NCBI RefSeq assembly: GCF_036812735.1 | Contig: NZ_CP117523.1 | Span: forward strand, 496,001 to 560,000 | Source of the DNA: Terrisporobacter glycolicus ATCC 14880 = DSM 1288 | Lineage (GTDB): Bacteria; Bacillota; Clostridia; Peptostreptococcales; Peptostreptococcaceae | Direction of reading: 5' to 3' | Length of the DNA: 64,000 nt | Shown here: one piece after another, positions 44,496-52,357 of the stretch | How the letters are laid out: every line of letters begins with the position of its first letter | Position numbering within the stretch: the stretch's first letter is position 1 | The notes under the pieces: model-generated | Told to the model about the DNA's origin: nothing | The model's database searches: none | Seen by the model: only the letters and a program-made list of their open reading frames with translations | Position numbers and translations under genes: made by a program

Positions 44496-45227
44496 ATAGA
44501 AGATAATATTATAAAATTTCAAAATGTAAGTAAAAGATATAAAGATAAAATTGTACTAGAAAACTTTAATTTAAATATAAAAAAAGGGGAGTTTTTAACA
44601 ATAATAGGTAGTTCAGGGTGTGGAAAAACTACAGTACTTAAATTAATAAATGGGCTTATATATGCTGAAAAAGGAAAGGTAATTGTCAATGGTGATGACA
44701 TTTTGCAGACTAATAAGATTTACCTAAGAAGAAATATTGGATATGTAATTCAAGATATAGGACTTTTTCCTCATATGACTGTAGAAAAAAATATATCGTA
44801 TGTATTGAATTTATCAAAAATAAAAAATAAAAAATTAATTAAAGAGAAGGTAAATGCAATAATAAAATTAGTTGGTATGGATTATGATATATTAAAACGA
44901 TACCCAAGTGAATTATCAGGAGGGCAAAAACAAAGAGTAGGTATAGCTAGAGCTCTAGTTTCAAGTCCCAAAATTTTGCTAATGGATGAACCTTTTTGTT
45001 CAGTAGACGAGATTACTAGAAGGATATTACAAGAGGCAATAATTGACATTTATAAAAATTTAGGTGTTACTATAATTTTTATTACTCATGACATAAAAGA
45101 AGCCTTAAAACTTGGAACAAAAGTGGCAGTTATGAATGAAGGCAAAATAATTCAATATTCATCTCCTTGTCATATTAAGGAAAAACCACAAAGCGATTTT
45201 GTCAGAGATTTGGTAAGAGGTTATTAG
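44496..45227 (+). CDS. OpuC-like ABC importer ATPase with non-canonical start
   Basis: The reading frame codes for a full 243-residue ATPase: Walker A GSSGCGKT at residues 38-45, signature LSGGQKQR near residue 138, Walker B LLMDEPFCSVDE near residue 160, and ITHD near residue 192. However, no ATG, GTG or TTG lies before Walker A in this frame. The frame opens after a TGA at 44487. The codon best spaced from AGGTGG is ATA at 44496; ATT at 44508 is another choice. The first usual start codon, TTG at 44703, would delete Walker A. Either a rare start is used or a start ATG has mutated. Confidence 0.8.
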   Translation: MEDNIIKFQNVSKRYKDKIVLENFNLNIKKGEFLTIIGSSGCGKTTVLKLINGLIYAEKGKVIVNGDDILQTNKIYLRRNIGYVIQDIGLFPHMTVEKNISYVLNLSKIKNKKLIKEKVNAIIKLVGMDYDILKRYPSELSGGQKQRVGIARALVSSPKILLMDEPFCSVDEITRRILQEAIIDIYKNLGVTIIFITHDIKEALKLGTKVAVMNEGKIIQYSSPCHIKEKPQSDFVRDLVRGY

Positions 45228-45323
45228 TTTTTATATAGATATATTAATATAACTTCTTGTAACTTGAAGCAAATATATACTATATGGTAGATTTAAATTA
45301 ACAATAAATAAGGAGATAAACCT

Positions 45324-45821
45324 ATGAAAAAAATAATTACTATTTTTATCACTACATTAATAATATTTTCATTAGTTGGATGTAGCTCAGATAAAGTTGA
45401 TAGAGATCCGGTTTTATCAGAAAGTTTAACAAAGGTATTAGATAAGATTTATGAAAGAGCAGATTTAGATGAAGAATTTAGAGCATCTTTAAAACATTAT
45501 GAAACTGTAGAATTAAATAAAGAAAATATACAAGGATATATAGGGGACATAGACTTTAAATTTGCAGAGGGAATATGCTCAGCACCTATGATGAGTTCTA
45601 TACCTTATGAGTTAGTATTACTTAAGTTAGATGATAATGCTGATGTAGATAAGGTTAAAGCAACAATAAAAGAAAACGCAAATCCAAGAAAATGGGTATG
45701 TGTTGAGGCAGAAGAAGTAATAGTAGAGAGTATAGATAATACAGTGCTATTTTTAATGGCAAATAAAACTGAAGCAAGTCCAATAAAAGATGCTTTTATG
45801 AGTTTATCAAAAGTTAAATAG
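45324..45821 (+). CDS. DUF4358 lipoprotein
   Basis: A 165-residue lipoprotein with a signal peptide ending in SLVGC (C20). The rest fits DUF4358: YIGDIDFKFAEGICSAPMMSSIPYE near residue 75 and the following alpha-beta pattern. DUF4358 genes commonly stand beside MBOAT acyltransferases, as here. It is probably part of an envelope O-acylation operon with the next two genes, although a partial terminator-like hairpin lies between. AAGGAG precedes the ATG. Confidence 0.82.
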   Translation: MKKIITIFITTLIIFSLVGCSSDKVDRDPVLSESLTKVLDKIYERADLDEEFRASLKHYETVELNKENIQGYIGDIDFKFAEGICSAPMMSSIPYELVLLKLDDNADVDKVKATIKENANPRKWVCVEAEEVIVESIDNTVLFLMANKTEASPIKDAFMSLSKVK

Positions 45822-45837
45822 TAAATAATATATAAAA

Positions 45838-45868
45838 GGCCTGGAGATACAATTTTCAGGCTATTTTT
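45838..45868 (+). terminator. Weak terminator inside the O-acylation operon
   Basis: GGCCTG pairs with CAGGCT (13-base loop) followed by TATTTTT. It may lower expression of the downstream MBOAT gene relative to the lipoprotein. Confidence 0.5.
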
Positions 45869-45896
45869 GCATAATGAAATTTTAAGGAGGTAGGAA

Positions 45897-47300
45897 TTGT
45901 TATTTTCAAGTATAAGTTTTTTATATTATTTTTTGCCATTAACAATAATGATTTACTTTACATGTAAAAATAAATATAAAAATTTAATATTGTTTTTAGT
46001 AAGCTTGTTTTTTTATTTTTATGGAGAACCGAGTTATACTTTATTAATGTTAATTTCTGCTTTTAGTGGATATATTCATGGAATGTTAATAGATAAATAT
46101 AGAAATAAAAAGTATTCAAAGTTATTCTTAATAAGTAGTGTGATTATAAGTTTAGGGATTTTGATTACTTTTAAATATGGAGATTTTATAATAAGAAACA
46201 TTAATTATATATTATGTGCAAATACAAAACTATTAAATCTAGCACTGCCAATTGGAATTAGTTTTTATACATTTCAAATTCTAAGTTATGTTGTGGATGT
46301 GTATAGAGGAAAAGCAAAGGTATGTAAAGGTTTTATTGATTTCGCCACATATGTATGTTTATTTCCGCAACTTATTGCAGGACCAATAGTAAGATATACA
46401 ACAATACAAGAAGAGTTGAATAGTAGAACTCATTCTTTTGAAAACTTTGCCTATGGTGTAAATAGATTTATTGTAGGCCTTAGTAAAAAAGTAATCTTGG
46501 CAAATAATCTAGGAATGCTTGTATATTTGATGAACAATAATATGGAAAAAAGTATTTTGTCATACTGGATAGTAGCTATTGTTTTCCCATTACAAATTTA
46601 TTATGATTTTTCTGGTTATAGTGATATGGCTATAGGACTTGGAAGAATGTTTGGTTTTCATTTCTTAGAAAACTTCAACTATCCTTATATTTCAAAAAGT
46701 ATTACTGAATTTTGGAGAAGATGGCATATATCACTTTCAAGCTTTTTTAGAGATTACGTATATATTCCTTTAGGTGGTAATAGAGTAAGTAATCTAAGGT
46801 GGATTTTTAATATATTTGTTGTATGGTTTCTCACAGGACTTTGGCATGGAGGCAGCTGGAACTTTGTATTATGGGGACTTTATTTTGGCACATTGCTAGT
46901 AATTGAAAAGTTATTATTAAAAGATATAATAAAAAAATTACCAAGATTTATTCAACATGTTTATGCTAAGTTTTTTATTATAATAAGTTTTGTGATTTTT
47001 TATAATGAAAATATAAAAGAAGTATTTAATAGCCTATATAATATGTTTAATTTTAATGGATTGATTATGTACAATGAATTCTCTGCTTATTATTTAAAAA
47101 GTTATACAGTGATTTTAATCATAAGTATAATAGGAAGCACACCTTTATTAAAAAATATAATTGAGAAAATAAGAAAAAGCTCTGCAGGAGAAAGAACTAT
47201 TTTTCTAATAAATCCCTTATTTAATATGATTTTACTAATAATAGTCACTTCGTATTTAATAGACGGCTCTTTTAATCCATTTTTATATTTCAGATTTTAA
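45897..47300 (+). CDS. MBOAT family O-acyltransferase
   Basis: A 467-residue membrane acyltransferase of the AlgI/DltB type with about ten or more membrane segments. YYDFSGYSDMAIGLGRMFGF near residue 240 and the catalytic histidine in TGLWHGGSWNFVLWG near residue 320 are clear. It starts with TTG, supported by AAGGAGG 5 bases upstream, and homologues begin with the same LFSS sequence. With the DHHW protein downstream it should move acetyl groups across the membrane onto an extracellular polysaccharide or wall polymer. Confidence 0.92.
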   Translation: MLFSSISFLYYFLPLTIMIYFTCKNKYKNLILFLVSLFFYFYGEPSYTLLMLISAFSGYIHGMLIDKYRNKKYSKLFLISSVIISLGILITFKYGDFIIRNINYILCANTKLLNLALPIGISFYTFQILSYVVDVYRGKAKVCKGFIDFATYVCLFPQLIAGPIVRYTTIQEELNSRTHSFENFAYGVNRFIVGLSKKVILANNLGMLVYLMNNNMEKSILSYWIVAIVFPLQIYYDFSGYSDMAIGLGRMFGFHFLENFNYPYISKSITEFWRRWHISLSSFFRDYVYIPLGGNRVSNLRWIFNIFVVWFLTGLWHGGSWNFVLWGLYFGTLLVIEKLLLKDIIKKLPRFIQHVYAKFFIIISFVIFYNENIKEVFNSLYNMFNFNGLIMYNEFSAYYLKSYTVILIISIIGSTPLLKNIIEKIRKSSAGERTIFLINPLFNMILLIIVTSYLIDGSFNPFLYFRF

Positions 47301-47312
47301 GGAGGGATTAAC

Positions 47313-48425
47313 ATGGATATGAAATCAAAAAATAAAATAATTAGTATAAGCTTTATTATCATGTTACTTGGATTTATGTTTATCAATATTTTTTCAAAAG
47401 ATAAAGAAATATCTTATGAAGAAAGAAGGAAATTATCACAATTACCTAAGTTTACAGTAGAAGAGCTTATAGAAGGTGAGTATTTCAAAGATATGGAAGA
47501 TTATTTTTTAGACCAGTTTTCACTAAGAGATAATTTTAGAAAACTTAAAGCTTTTATTAATACTGAAATTTTTAAAGAAAAAGATAACAATGATATTTAT
47601 ATAATAGATAATAGTATTTATAAAATGGAATATCCCCTAAACGAGAAATCTATTTATAATAGTACAGATTTGTATAATAAAATAGCTTCTACATATTTTA
47701 AAAATTCAAATATATACTATACTATTGTACCTGATAAGAATTATTTTGTGTCAAAAGACAAAGGATATTTAAGTTTAGATTATAAGAAATTAATAAATAT
47801 AATGAACAATGACACTAAAAATATGAAGTATGTTGATATTATAAAAGATTTAGAAATAAAAGATTATTACAATACAGACTTACATTGGAAACAAGAAAAT
47901 TTGCTTACTGTGGCAGAAAATTTACTTAAAACAATGGAAAATAAAGGTAGTAGTAACAAGTATGAAGAAAAAAAGTTTGACTATTTTTATGGATCATATT
48001 ATAGACAAGCTGCAACTAATATTAACCCCGATAAACTTATTTATTTAAATAATAAGATAATTGAGGGTTGTAAGGTATATGATTTTGAAAATCAGGAGTA
48101 TATAAAAGTTTATAATGATGAAAATTTTAAGAATGTTGATTCTTACGATGTATATTTAGGAGGACCTAAACCTCTTTTAAGTATAGAAAATCCAAATAAC
48201 ACAAGTGGAAAAGAGCTTTATATATTTAGAGATTCCTTTGGGAGCAGTTTAGCACCATTACTTATAAGTGAATACTCAAAAATAATTTTAATAGATTTAA
48301 GATATATAAACTCTACTAAATTTGAAAAATATATTCAAACTGAAGAAAATAGTGACGTGCTATTTATGTATAATACATTAGTTTTAAATAATAGTGGTAT
48401 AATAACTAAGTTTTTTAGCTTATGA
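47313..48425 (+). CDS. DHHW/AlgX-like extracytoplasmic protein
   Basis: A 370-residue protein with one N-terminal membrane anchor (about residues 8-25) and an extracellular SGNH-like domain. The NTDLHWKQ stretch near residue 190 matches the D-x-H-W motif of the DHHW family, and YIFRDSFGSSLAPLL near residue 305 carries the likely catalytic Ser. Such proteins complete the acetyl transfer begun by the MBOAT protein. The two genes are 12 bases apart with AGGAGGG between. Confidence 0.87.
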   Translation: MDMKSKNKIISISFIIMLLGFMFINIFSKDKEISYEERRKLSQLPKFTVEELIEGEYFKDMEDYFLDQFSLRDNFRKLKAFINTEIFKEKDNNDIYIIDNSIYKMEYPLNEKSIYNSTDLYNKIASTYFKNSNIYYTIVPDKNYFVSKDKGYLSLDYKKLINIMNNDTKNMKYVDIIKDLEIKDYYNTDLHWKQENLLTVAENLLKTMENKGSSNKYEEKKFDYFYGSYYRQAATNINPDKLIYLNNKIIEGCKVYDFENQEYIKVYNDENFKNVDSYDVYLGGPKPLLSIENPNNTSGKELYIFRDSFGSSLAPLLISEYSKIILIDLRYINSTKFEKYIQTEENSDVLFMYNTLVLNNSGIITKFFSL

Positions 48426-48453
48426 TTTATTTAGTAGATATTAAAAATTTATT

Positions 48454-48497
48454 AAAATGTAGTTACTAAGAATTGGAAACTGGTAGCTACATTTTTT
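48454..48497 (+). terminator. Terminator of the O-acylation operon
   Basis: AAAATGTAGTTAC (48454-48466) pairs with GTAGCTACATTTT (48483-48495) with one G-U pair and is followed by T. Confidence 0.8.
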
Positions 48498-48518
48498 GTA
48501 GGTATAATTATAAAAAAA

Positions 48519-48583
48519 TGTAAAGTTAACTTGACATAAAATTATAATCTGCTATTATTAAAGTGTGTAAAGTGTGCTTTACA
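48519..48583 (+). promoter_or_regulatory. Promoter flanked by two matching operators
   Basis: TTGACA (48531-48536), 16 bases, TATTAT (48553-48558). Operator 1 is TGTAAAG-TTAA-CTTGACA (48519-48536) and covers the -35; operator 2 is TGTAAAG-TGTG-CTTTACA (48566-48583), downstream of the start point. They share both arms and a 4-base spacer, and the XRE regulator gene follows, which points to autorepression. Confidence 0.65.
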
Positions 48584-48608
48584 TAAACTGATAAGGAGTG
48601 CACTATTT

Positions 48609-48809
48609 ATGAACAATAGATTAGAAGAAATTAGAAAACAAAGAGAAATAACACAAGAAGAGCTAGCAGCAGCACTGAAGGTTTCTAGACAAACTATTAG
48701 TTCTTTGGAAAAGGGAAGATATAATCCTTCTATTATTCTTGCTTTTAAAATTGCACGATATTTTAATATGCAGATAGAAGAAATATTTATTTATGAAGAA
48801 GAAAAATAA
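48609..48809 (+). CDS. Small XRE-family (Cro/C1-type) regulator
   Basis: A 66-residue DNA-binding protein that is little more than a helix-turn-helix domain. TQEELAAALKVSRQTISSLEKGRYNPS (in two halves around residues 15-40) is the classical HTH signature of this YozG-like group. AAGGAG precedes the ATG. It is paired with a membrane protein gene 29 bases downstream, a common arrangement in Firmicutes, and its promoter carries two matching palindromes that it probably binds. Confidence 0.92.
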   Translation: MNNRLEEIRKQREITQEELAAALKVSRQTISSLEKGRYNPSIILAFKIARYFNMQIEEIFIYEEEK

Positions 48810-48838
48810 TTTTTATATCTAGTAGGGAGGTATAGATA

Positions 48839-49270
48839 ATGAAAAAGAGTTTGGTAGATTATAGTTTTACTATATTAGGTATACTATTACTTGGGTTAGG
48901 TTTATTTCTTATAAAATCCATATCAAATCCACAAGGGATTATGCAAACACTACCATATATTTGTGTTGGGTTAGGGTGTGGGGTTTTTGGTCATGGCATG
49001 GGTAATATATTAGGTGAAAGGGCTATGAAAAATAATCCTGAGATAAAAAAACAATTAGAAATAGAACAAAATGATGAAAGAAATATTGCAATTGGCAATG
49101 CTGCAAAAGCCAAGGCCTATGAAATGATGATTTATGTATTTGGAGCACTAATCCTTTCTCTTGCTCTTATGGGAGTAGATATGGCGATTATACTATTACT
49201 AGTTTTTTCTTATTTATTTGTAGTATTTTATGGTATATTTTACAGATTTAAATATGACAAAGAAATGTAA
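48839..49270 (+). CDS. Membrane protein paired with XRE regulator (DUF2178/DUF6442-like)
   Basis: A 143-residue protein with four membrane segments in two pairs, separated by a charged cytoplasmic loop with EIKKQLEIEQNDERNIAIGNAAKAKA (read in parts around residues 68-95). The QNDERN stretch and layout resemble small proteins of the DUF2178/DUF6442 kind that travel with YozG-like regulators. The function is unknown. GGGAGG precedes the ATG. Confidence 0.78.
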   Translation: MKKSLVDYSFTILGILLLGLGLFLIKSISNPQGIMQTLPYICVGLGCGVFGHGMGNILGERAMKNNPEIKKQLEIEQNDERNIAIGNAAKAKAYEMMIYVFGALILSLALMGVDMAIILLLVFSYLFVVFYGIFYRFKYDKEM

Positions 49271-49317
49271 ATAAGAAACAATAGAAAATATATAGTAGTA
49301 TTTTTCAATATAAATAA

Positions 49318-49455
49318 TATAAGGAAGTTTTAAGAGATGCAGTAACGGATGATGTTCTAAACGCATGAGGTGAAGCTTATCAAGTTATAGCACAAGTATT
49401 TATTGATGTAGAAAAAGATATGTATGCAGAAAAAGGATGGATAGCCAATAGGTAA
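49318..49455 (+). pseudogene. Remnant of a flavohemoglobin/globin gene
   Basis: One frame reads KEVLRDAVTDDVLNA, stop, GEAYQVIAQVFIDVEKDMYA and ends after EKGWIANR. This matches the globin G-H helix region of flavohemoglobins (nitric oxide dioxygenases), where a Trp stands at the stop position, so TGG has become TGA at 49366. The rest of the globin domain upstream and the whole reductase domain downstream are absent. The neighbour is an NsrR-type nitric oxide sensor, the usual regulator of such genes. Confidence 0.72.
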
Positions 49456-49466
49456 TCCATCCTTTT
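49431..49466. terminator. Bidirectional terminator at the end of the nsrR-like gene
   Basis: AAAAGGATGGAT pairs perfectly with ATCCATCCTTTT (12-base loop). It overlaps the last bases of the minus-strand regulator and of the globin remnant. Confidence 0.85.
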
Positions 49467-49860
49467 AAAGTATGTCTTCTAAAGTATATTCACTTAAAGT
49501 GAGTTTAAATGAATTCAGAGCATCATTTATAATAGGTTTTAGTTTACAACAATCATTTATAGAGCAAGTATTATTCTCAAGAGAAAAACATTCAAGAATA
49601 TTTAAGTTATCCTCAGTTGTTTCAAGAAGTTTGCCTAAGTTTATATCTTTAGGATCCATACCCAATTTTATACCACCATTTCTTCCTTTAGATGATGAGA
49701 TATAATTATTTTTAGATAATTTATATACTATTTTCTTTATATGATGAGTTGATAAACCTAAAATGGATGATAGTTCATCAACAGTAGAAAGATTATCTGG
49801 ATGATTACCTAAATACATTAGTATTCGAAAGCTATAATCTGTAAATTTTGATAAATACAT
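49465..49860 (-). CDS. Rrf2-family regulator, NsrR-like
   Basis: A 131-residue Rrf2 repressor. The N-terminal winged helix includes YLSKFTDYSFRILMYLG and a recognition segment GLSTHHIKKIVYKLS. Three cysteines, C91, C99 and C105, have the x7/x5 spacing of the 4Fe-4S ligands in Bacillus subtilis NsrR, and the C-terminal LSEYTLEDIL is shared. NsrR senses nitric oxide and represses flavohemoglobin genes; a flavohemoglobin remnant is the convergent neighbour. Upstream, AATTCCTAAGT near 49908 resembles half of an Rrf2-type site. AGGAGA precedes the ATG. Confidence 0.85.
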   Translation of the reverse strand: MYLSKFTDYSFRILMYLGNHPDNLSTVDELSSILGLSTHHIKKIVYKLSKNNYISSSKGRNGGIKLGMDPKDINLGKLLETTEDNLNILECFSLENNTCSINDCCKLKPIINDALNSFKLTLSEYTLEDIL

Positions 49861-50123
49861 TATAATCTCCTTTGATAAGATAGTTTATATATGTATTATT
49901 ATATAAATTCCTAAGTATTAAACACAAGATAAATAATAAATTTTTAGATTTGAAGTTTAAATTAATATAAAAAGTATATTTAGCTTAGGATAATAATTAC
50001 AAATATTTTGAAGGAAATATTATACTGTGGTGTTGGTAAGATGTTTATTTTATGAATTCGATAGTTCACGAAATAGAAAATTTTATGTTAAAATTATAGA
50101 AGGGTAAAAATAATAAAAAAATT

Positions 50124-50152
50124 TTGAAAAAACTGTTTAAGGTTAATAATAC
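50124..50152 (+). promoter_or_regulatory. Promoter of the reverse rubrerythrin gene
   Basis: TTGAAA (50124-50129), 17 bases, TAATAC (50147-50152), with an AATAC-GTG-GTATT inverted repeat overlapping the -10. The remaining bases of the 376-base gap (49861-50236) hold nothing else I recognise. Confidence 0.5.
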
Positions 50153-50236
50153 GTGGTATTAATATAGCATAATAAAAAATTAAAACTAAACAGTATATAA
50201 TATTTAGTTTATATAAAAATTAGGGAGGAATATAAG

Positions 50237-50788
50237 ATGAAAAAATTTGTTTGTACAGTATGTGGTTATATATATGAAGGAGAAGCTGCTCCAGAAGTAT
50301 GTCCAGTATGTAAAGTAGGAGCTGAAAAGTTCGAAGAAATGAAAGGTGAAATGAATTGGGCTGATGAGCATAGAATAGGTGTAGCCCAAGGAGTTGACGA
50401 AGAGATAGTTGAAGGATTAAGAGCTAACTTCGTTGGAGAATGTACAGAAGTAGGAATGTACTTAGCTATGTCAAGACAAGCTGATAGAGAAGGACATCCA
50501 GAAGTTGCAGAAGCTTACAAGAGAATAGCTTTCGAAGAAGCAGAACATGCTGCTAAATTTGCTGAATTATTAGGAGAAGTAGTTGTTGCTGATACTAAAG
50601 AAAACTTAAGAGTTAGAGTTGACGCTGAGTACGGAGCAACTGAAGGAAAATTAAAAATAGCTAAGAGAGCTAAAGAATTAGGATTAGATGCTATACATGA
50701 TACAGTTCATGAAATGTGTAAAGATGAAGCTAGACATGGTAAAGCATTCTTAGGATTATTAGAAAGATACTTTGGTAAACAAGCTTAA
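50237..50788 (+). CDS. Reverse rubrerythrin
   Basis: A 183-residue non-heme iron protein with the rubredoxin domain first: C6, C9, C22 and C25 in CTVCGY and CPVC bind one iron. The ferritin-like diiron domain follows, with [20 protein letters not shown] and DEARHGKAF carrying the glutamate and histidine ligands. In Clostridium this order is typical of proteins that reduce hydrogen peroxide and oxygen with electrons from NADH or rubredoxin. Codon use is more biased than in neighbours, suggesting high expression. It is monocistronic with a strong terminator. Confidence 0.94.
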   Translation: MKKFVCTVCGYIYEGEAAPEVCPVCKVGAEKFEEMKGEMNWADEHRIGVAQGVDEEIVEGLRANFVGECTEVGMYLAMSRQADREGHPEVAEAYKRIAFEEAEHAAKFAELLGEVVVADTKENLRVRVDAEYGATEGKLKIAKRAKELGLDAIHDTVHEMCKDEARHGKAFLGLLERYFGKQA

Positions 50789-50811
50789 TTAACATAAAAA
50801 TAATAATTTAC

Positions 50812-50854
50812 AAAAGCTGTATTACACTTAATAAAAGGTGTAATACAGCTTTTT
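50812..50854 (+). terminator. Terminator of reverse rubrerythrin
   Basis: A perfect 16-bp stem (50812-50827 with 50838-50853... ending in T-run) with a 10-base loop. Confidence 0.9.
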
Positions 50855-51018
50855 ATTTAAAAAAACATTTAGAATATGAAAAATATAACCCTTTAAATAA
50901 AATGTTTGTAACTAATAATTAAAAAACTACCTCTTACAAAGATAAATTAACCACTTACTCTAAATTCGTTTACAAAGAAATTCTAATGACTATAATTGAT
51001 AATGTGGAGAGTGAAGAT

Positions 51019-51474
51019 ATGAAAATACGAATTGAAGTTGATGAAAGAATTGAAGAAGATGAAGTAATAGTTAGGTGCAGCCAATTAAATGAAGAAGTGA
51101 GTAATATTCAAAAAGCCATAACTGAAATAATCTCACAGAAAACGCAAATTACTTTTTATAAAGATAATGTGGAGTACTATATATCATTGGCAGAAATATT
51201 ATTCTTTGAGACAGAATATGCTAATATTAGTGCCCACACAGGTGACGATATTTATCAGGTTAAGTACAAGCTTTATGAACTTGAAGAGATTTTACCAGAT
51301 AATTTTATGAGGATATCAAAATCTACTATATTAAATATAAATCACATTTACTCCATAACACGAAACCTAACATCATCAAGTATCGTTGAATTCCAAAATA
51401 CACATAAACAAGTGTATGTTTCAAGACATTATTATAAACCACTAAAAATTAAGTTATTAGAAAAGAGGAGATAA
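51019..51474 (+). CDS. LytTR-family DNA-binding regulator
   Basis: A 151-residue regulator without a receiver domain. The LytTR domain covers about residues 50-148, with ITFYKDNVEYYISLAEILFFET (in parts) and FMRISKSTILNINHI, the family's core. The start at 51019 follows GGAGAG by 8 bases; a longer frame from 50986 has no ribosome site. It is 1 base ahead of a LiaF-like membrane protein, a recurrent pairing in Clostridia and lactic bacteria that acts in envelope stress or quorum-type control. Confidence 0.9.
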   Translation: MKIRIEVDERIEEDEVIVRCSQLNEEVSNIQKAITEIISQKTQITFYKDNVEYYISLAEILFFETEYANISAHTGDDIYQVKYKLYELEEILPDNFMRISKSTILNINHIYSITRNLTSSSIVEFQNTHKQVYVSRHYYKPLKIKLLEKRR

Positions 51475-51475
51475 A

Positions 51476-52180
51476 ATGAAAAAAGAAAGAATTTTTTGGG
51501 GCCTTTTGCTTGTATTAGGAAGTGTTGCTTTAATAGTTAATAAACTTGGCTACTTTGCTAATATAAATGTATTTAGTGTATTATTAACAGTTTTTCTCTT
51601 GGGAATTATGATAAAAAGTACACTTAGAAGAAGCTTTCCAGGAATATTATTCCCATTAGCATTTATTTGCATTATATTTGATAATCAACTAGGTATTACA
51701 GCAATTACACCATGGACAGTATTAATAGCCGCAACTCTTGGTAGTTTTGGTCTTTCCATGATTTTTTATAAAGGACCTAGATGGCATCACTATAAACATA
51801 AATATGATTGTAAATATGATGAGTATGAAACTATTAATATTGAAGATGAAGGTCATATAAAATTAGGTACTAGCTTCGGTGGAAGTATCAAATATATTAA
51901 CTCAGATAAATTTGAGCAAGCAGATTTAGATTGTAGCTTTGGTTCAATGAAGGTATATTTTGATAATACCAAGTTGTATAATGGACGTGGAGTAGTTAGA
52001 ATAGGTGCATCATTTTCTGGAGTAGAGTTATATATACCTAAGACTTGGACTGTGGAGAATAGGGTTAATACATCTTTTGCAGGTATAGATGAGAAAAACA
52101 GAAATATTGGAAATTCAGATAATATTTTAACCATAATAGGAAGTGCTAGTTTTTCAGGTGTAGAAATAGTATATGTATAA
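51476..52180 (+). CDS. LiaF-like membrane protein
   Basis: A 234-residue protein with four N-terminal membrane segments (about residues 5-100) followed by a soluble beta-helical LiaF C-terminal domain. Repeats of the type GTSFGGSIKYI, DCSFGSMKVYF, GASFSGVELYI and GSASFSGVEIVYV mark the beta solenoid. LiaF proteins restrain an envelope-stress regulator; here the LytTR protein encoded 1 base upstream is the likely partner instead of LiaRS. AGAGGAG precedes the ATG. Confidence 0.88.
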   Translation: MKKERIFWGLLLVLGSVALIVNKLGYFANINVFSVLLTVFLLGIMIKSTLRRSFPGILFPLAFICIIFDNQLGITAITPWTVLIAATLGSFGLSMIFYKGPRWHHYKHKYDCKYDEYETINIEDEGHIKLGTSFGGSIKYINSDKFEQADLDCSFGSMKVYFDNTKLYNGRGVVRIGASFSGVELYIPKTWTVENRVNTSFAGIDEKNRNIGNSDNILTIIGSASFSGVEIVYV

Positions 52181-52215
52181 ATATTATAAATAAACTAAGG
52201 GTATTTCAATAATGT

Positions 52216-52265
52216 AACACGCCCCAATTGTTGGACCAAAATTCTAACGATGGGGGTGTTTTTTA
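52216..52265 (+). terminator. Long imperfect terminator hairpin
   Basis: AACACGCCCC pairs with GGGGGTGTT, with an inner ATTGTTGGA/TTCTAACGAT stem (52216-52260), followed by T6. It ends the LytTR/LiaF unit. Confidence 0.75.
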
Positions 52266-52357
52266 TGTGGTCAAAATATTTAAAAAATGTGATATTATTA
52301 AGAGGTATATGTAAAAATATAAGAGTACTAAGTAATAAAGAAAGATGAGGTGAAACT

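Noticed and set aside
52216-52265. End of an insertion sequence in the GC-rich stretch after the LiaF-like gene
   Set aside because: The stretch folds as a terminator hairpin with a T-run, and no transposase or target duplication is visible.
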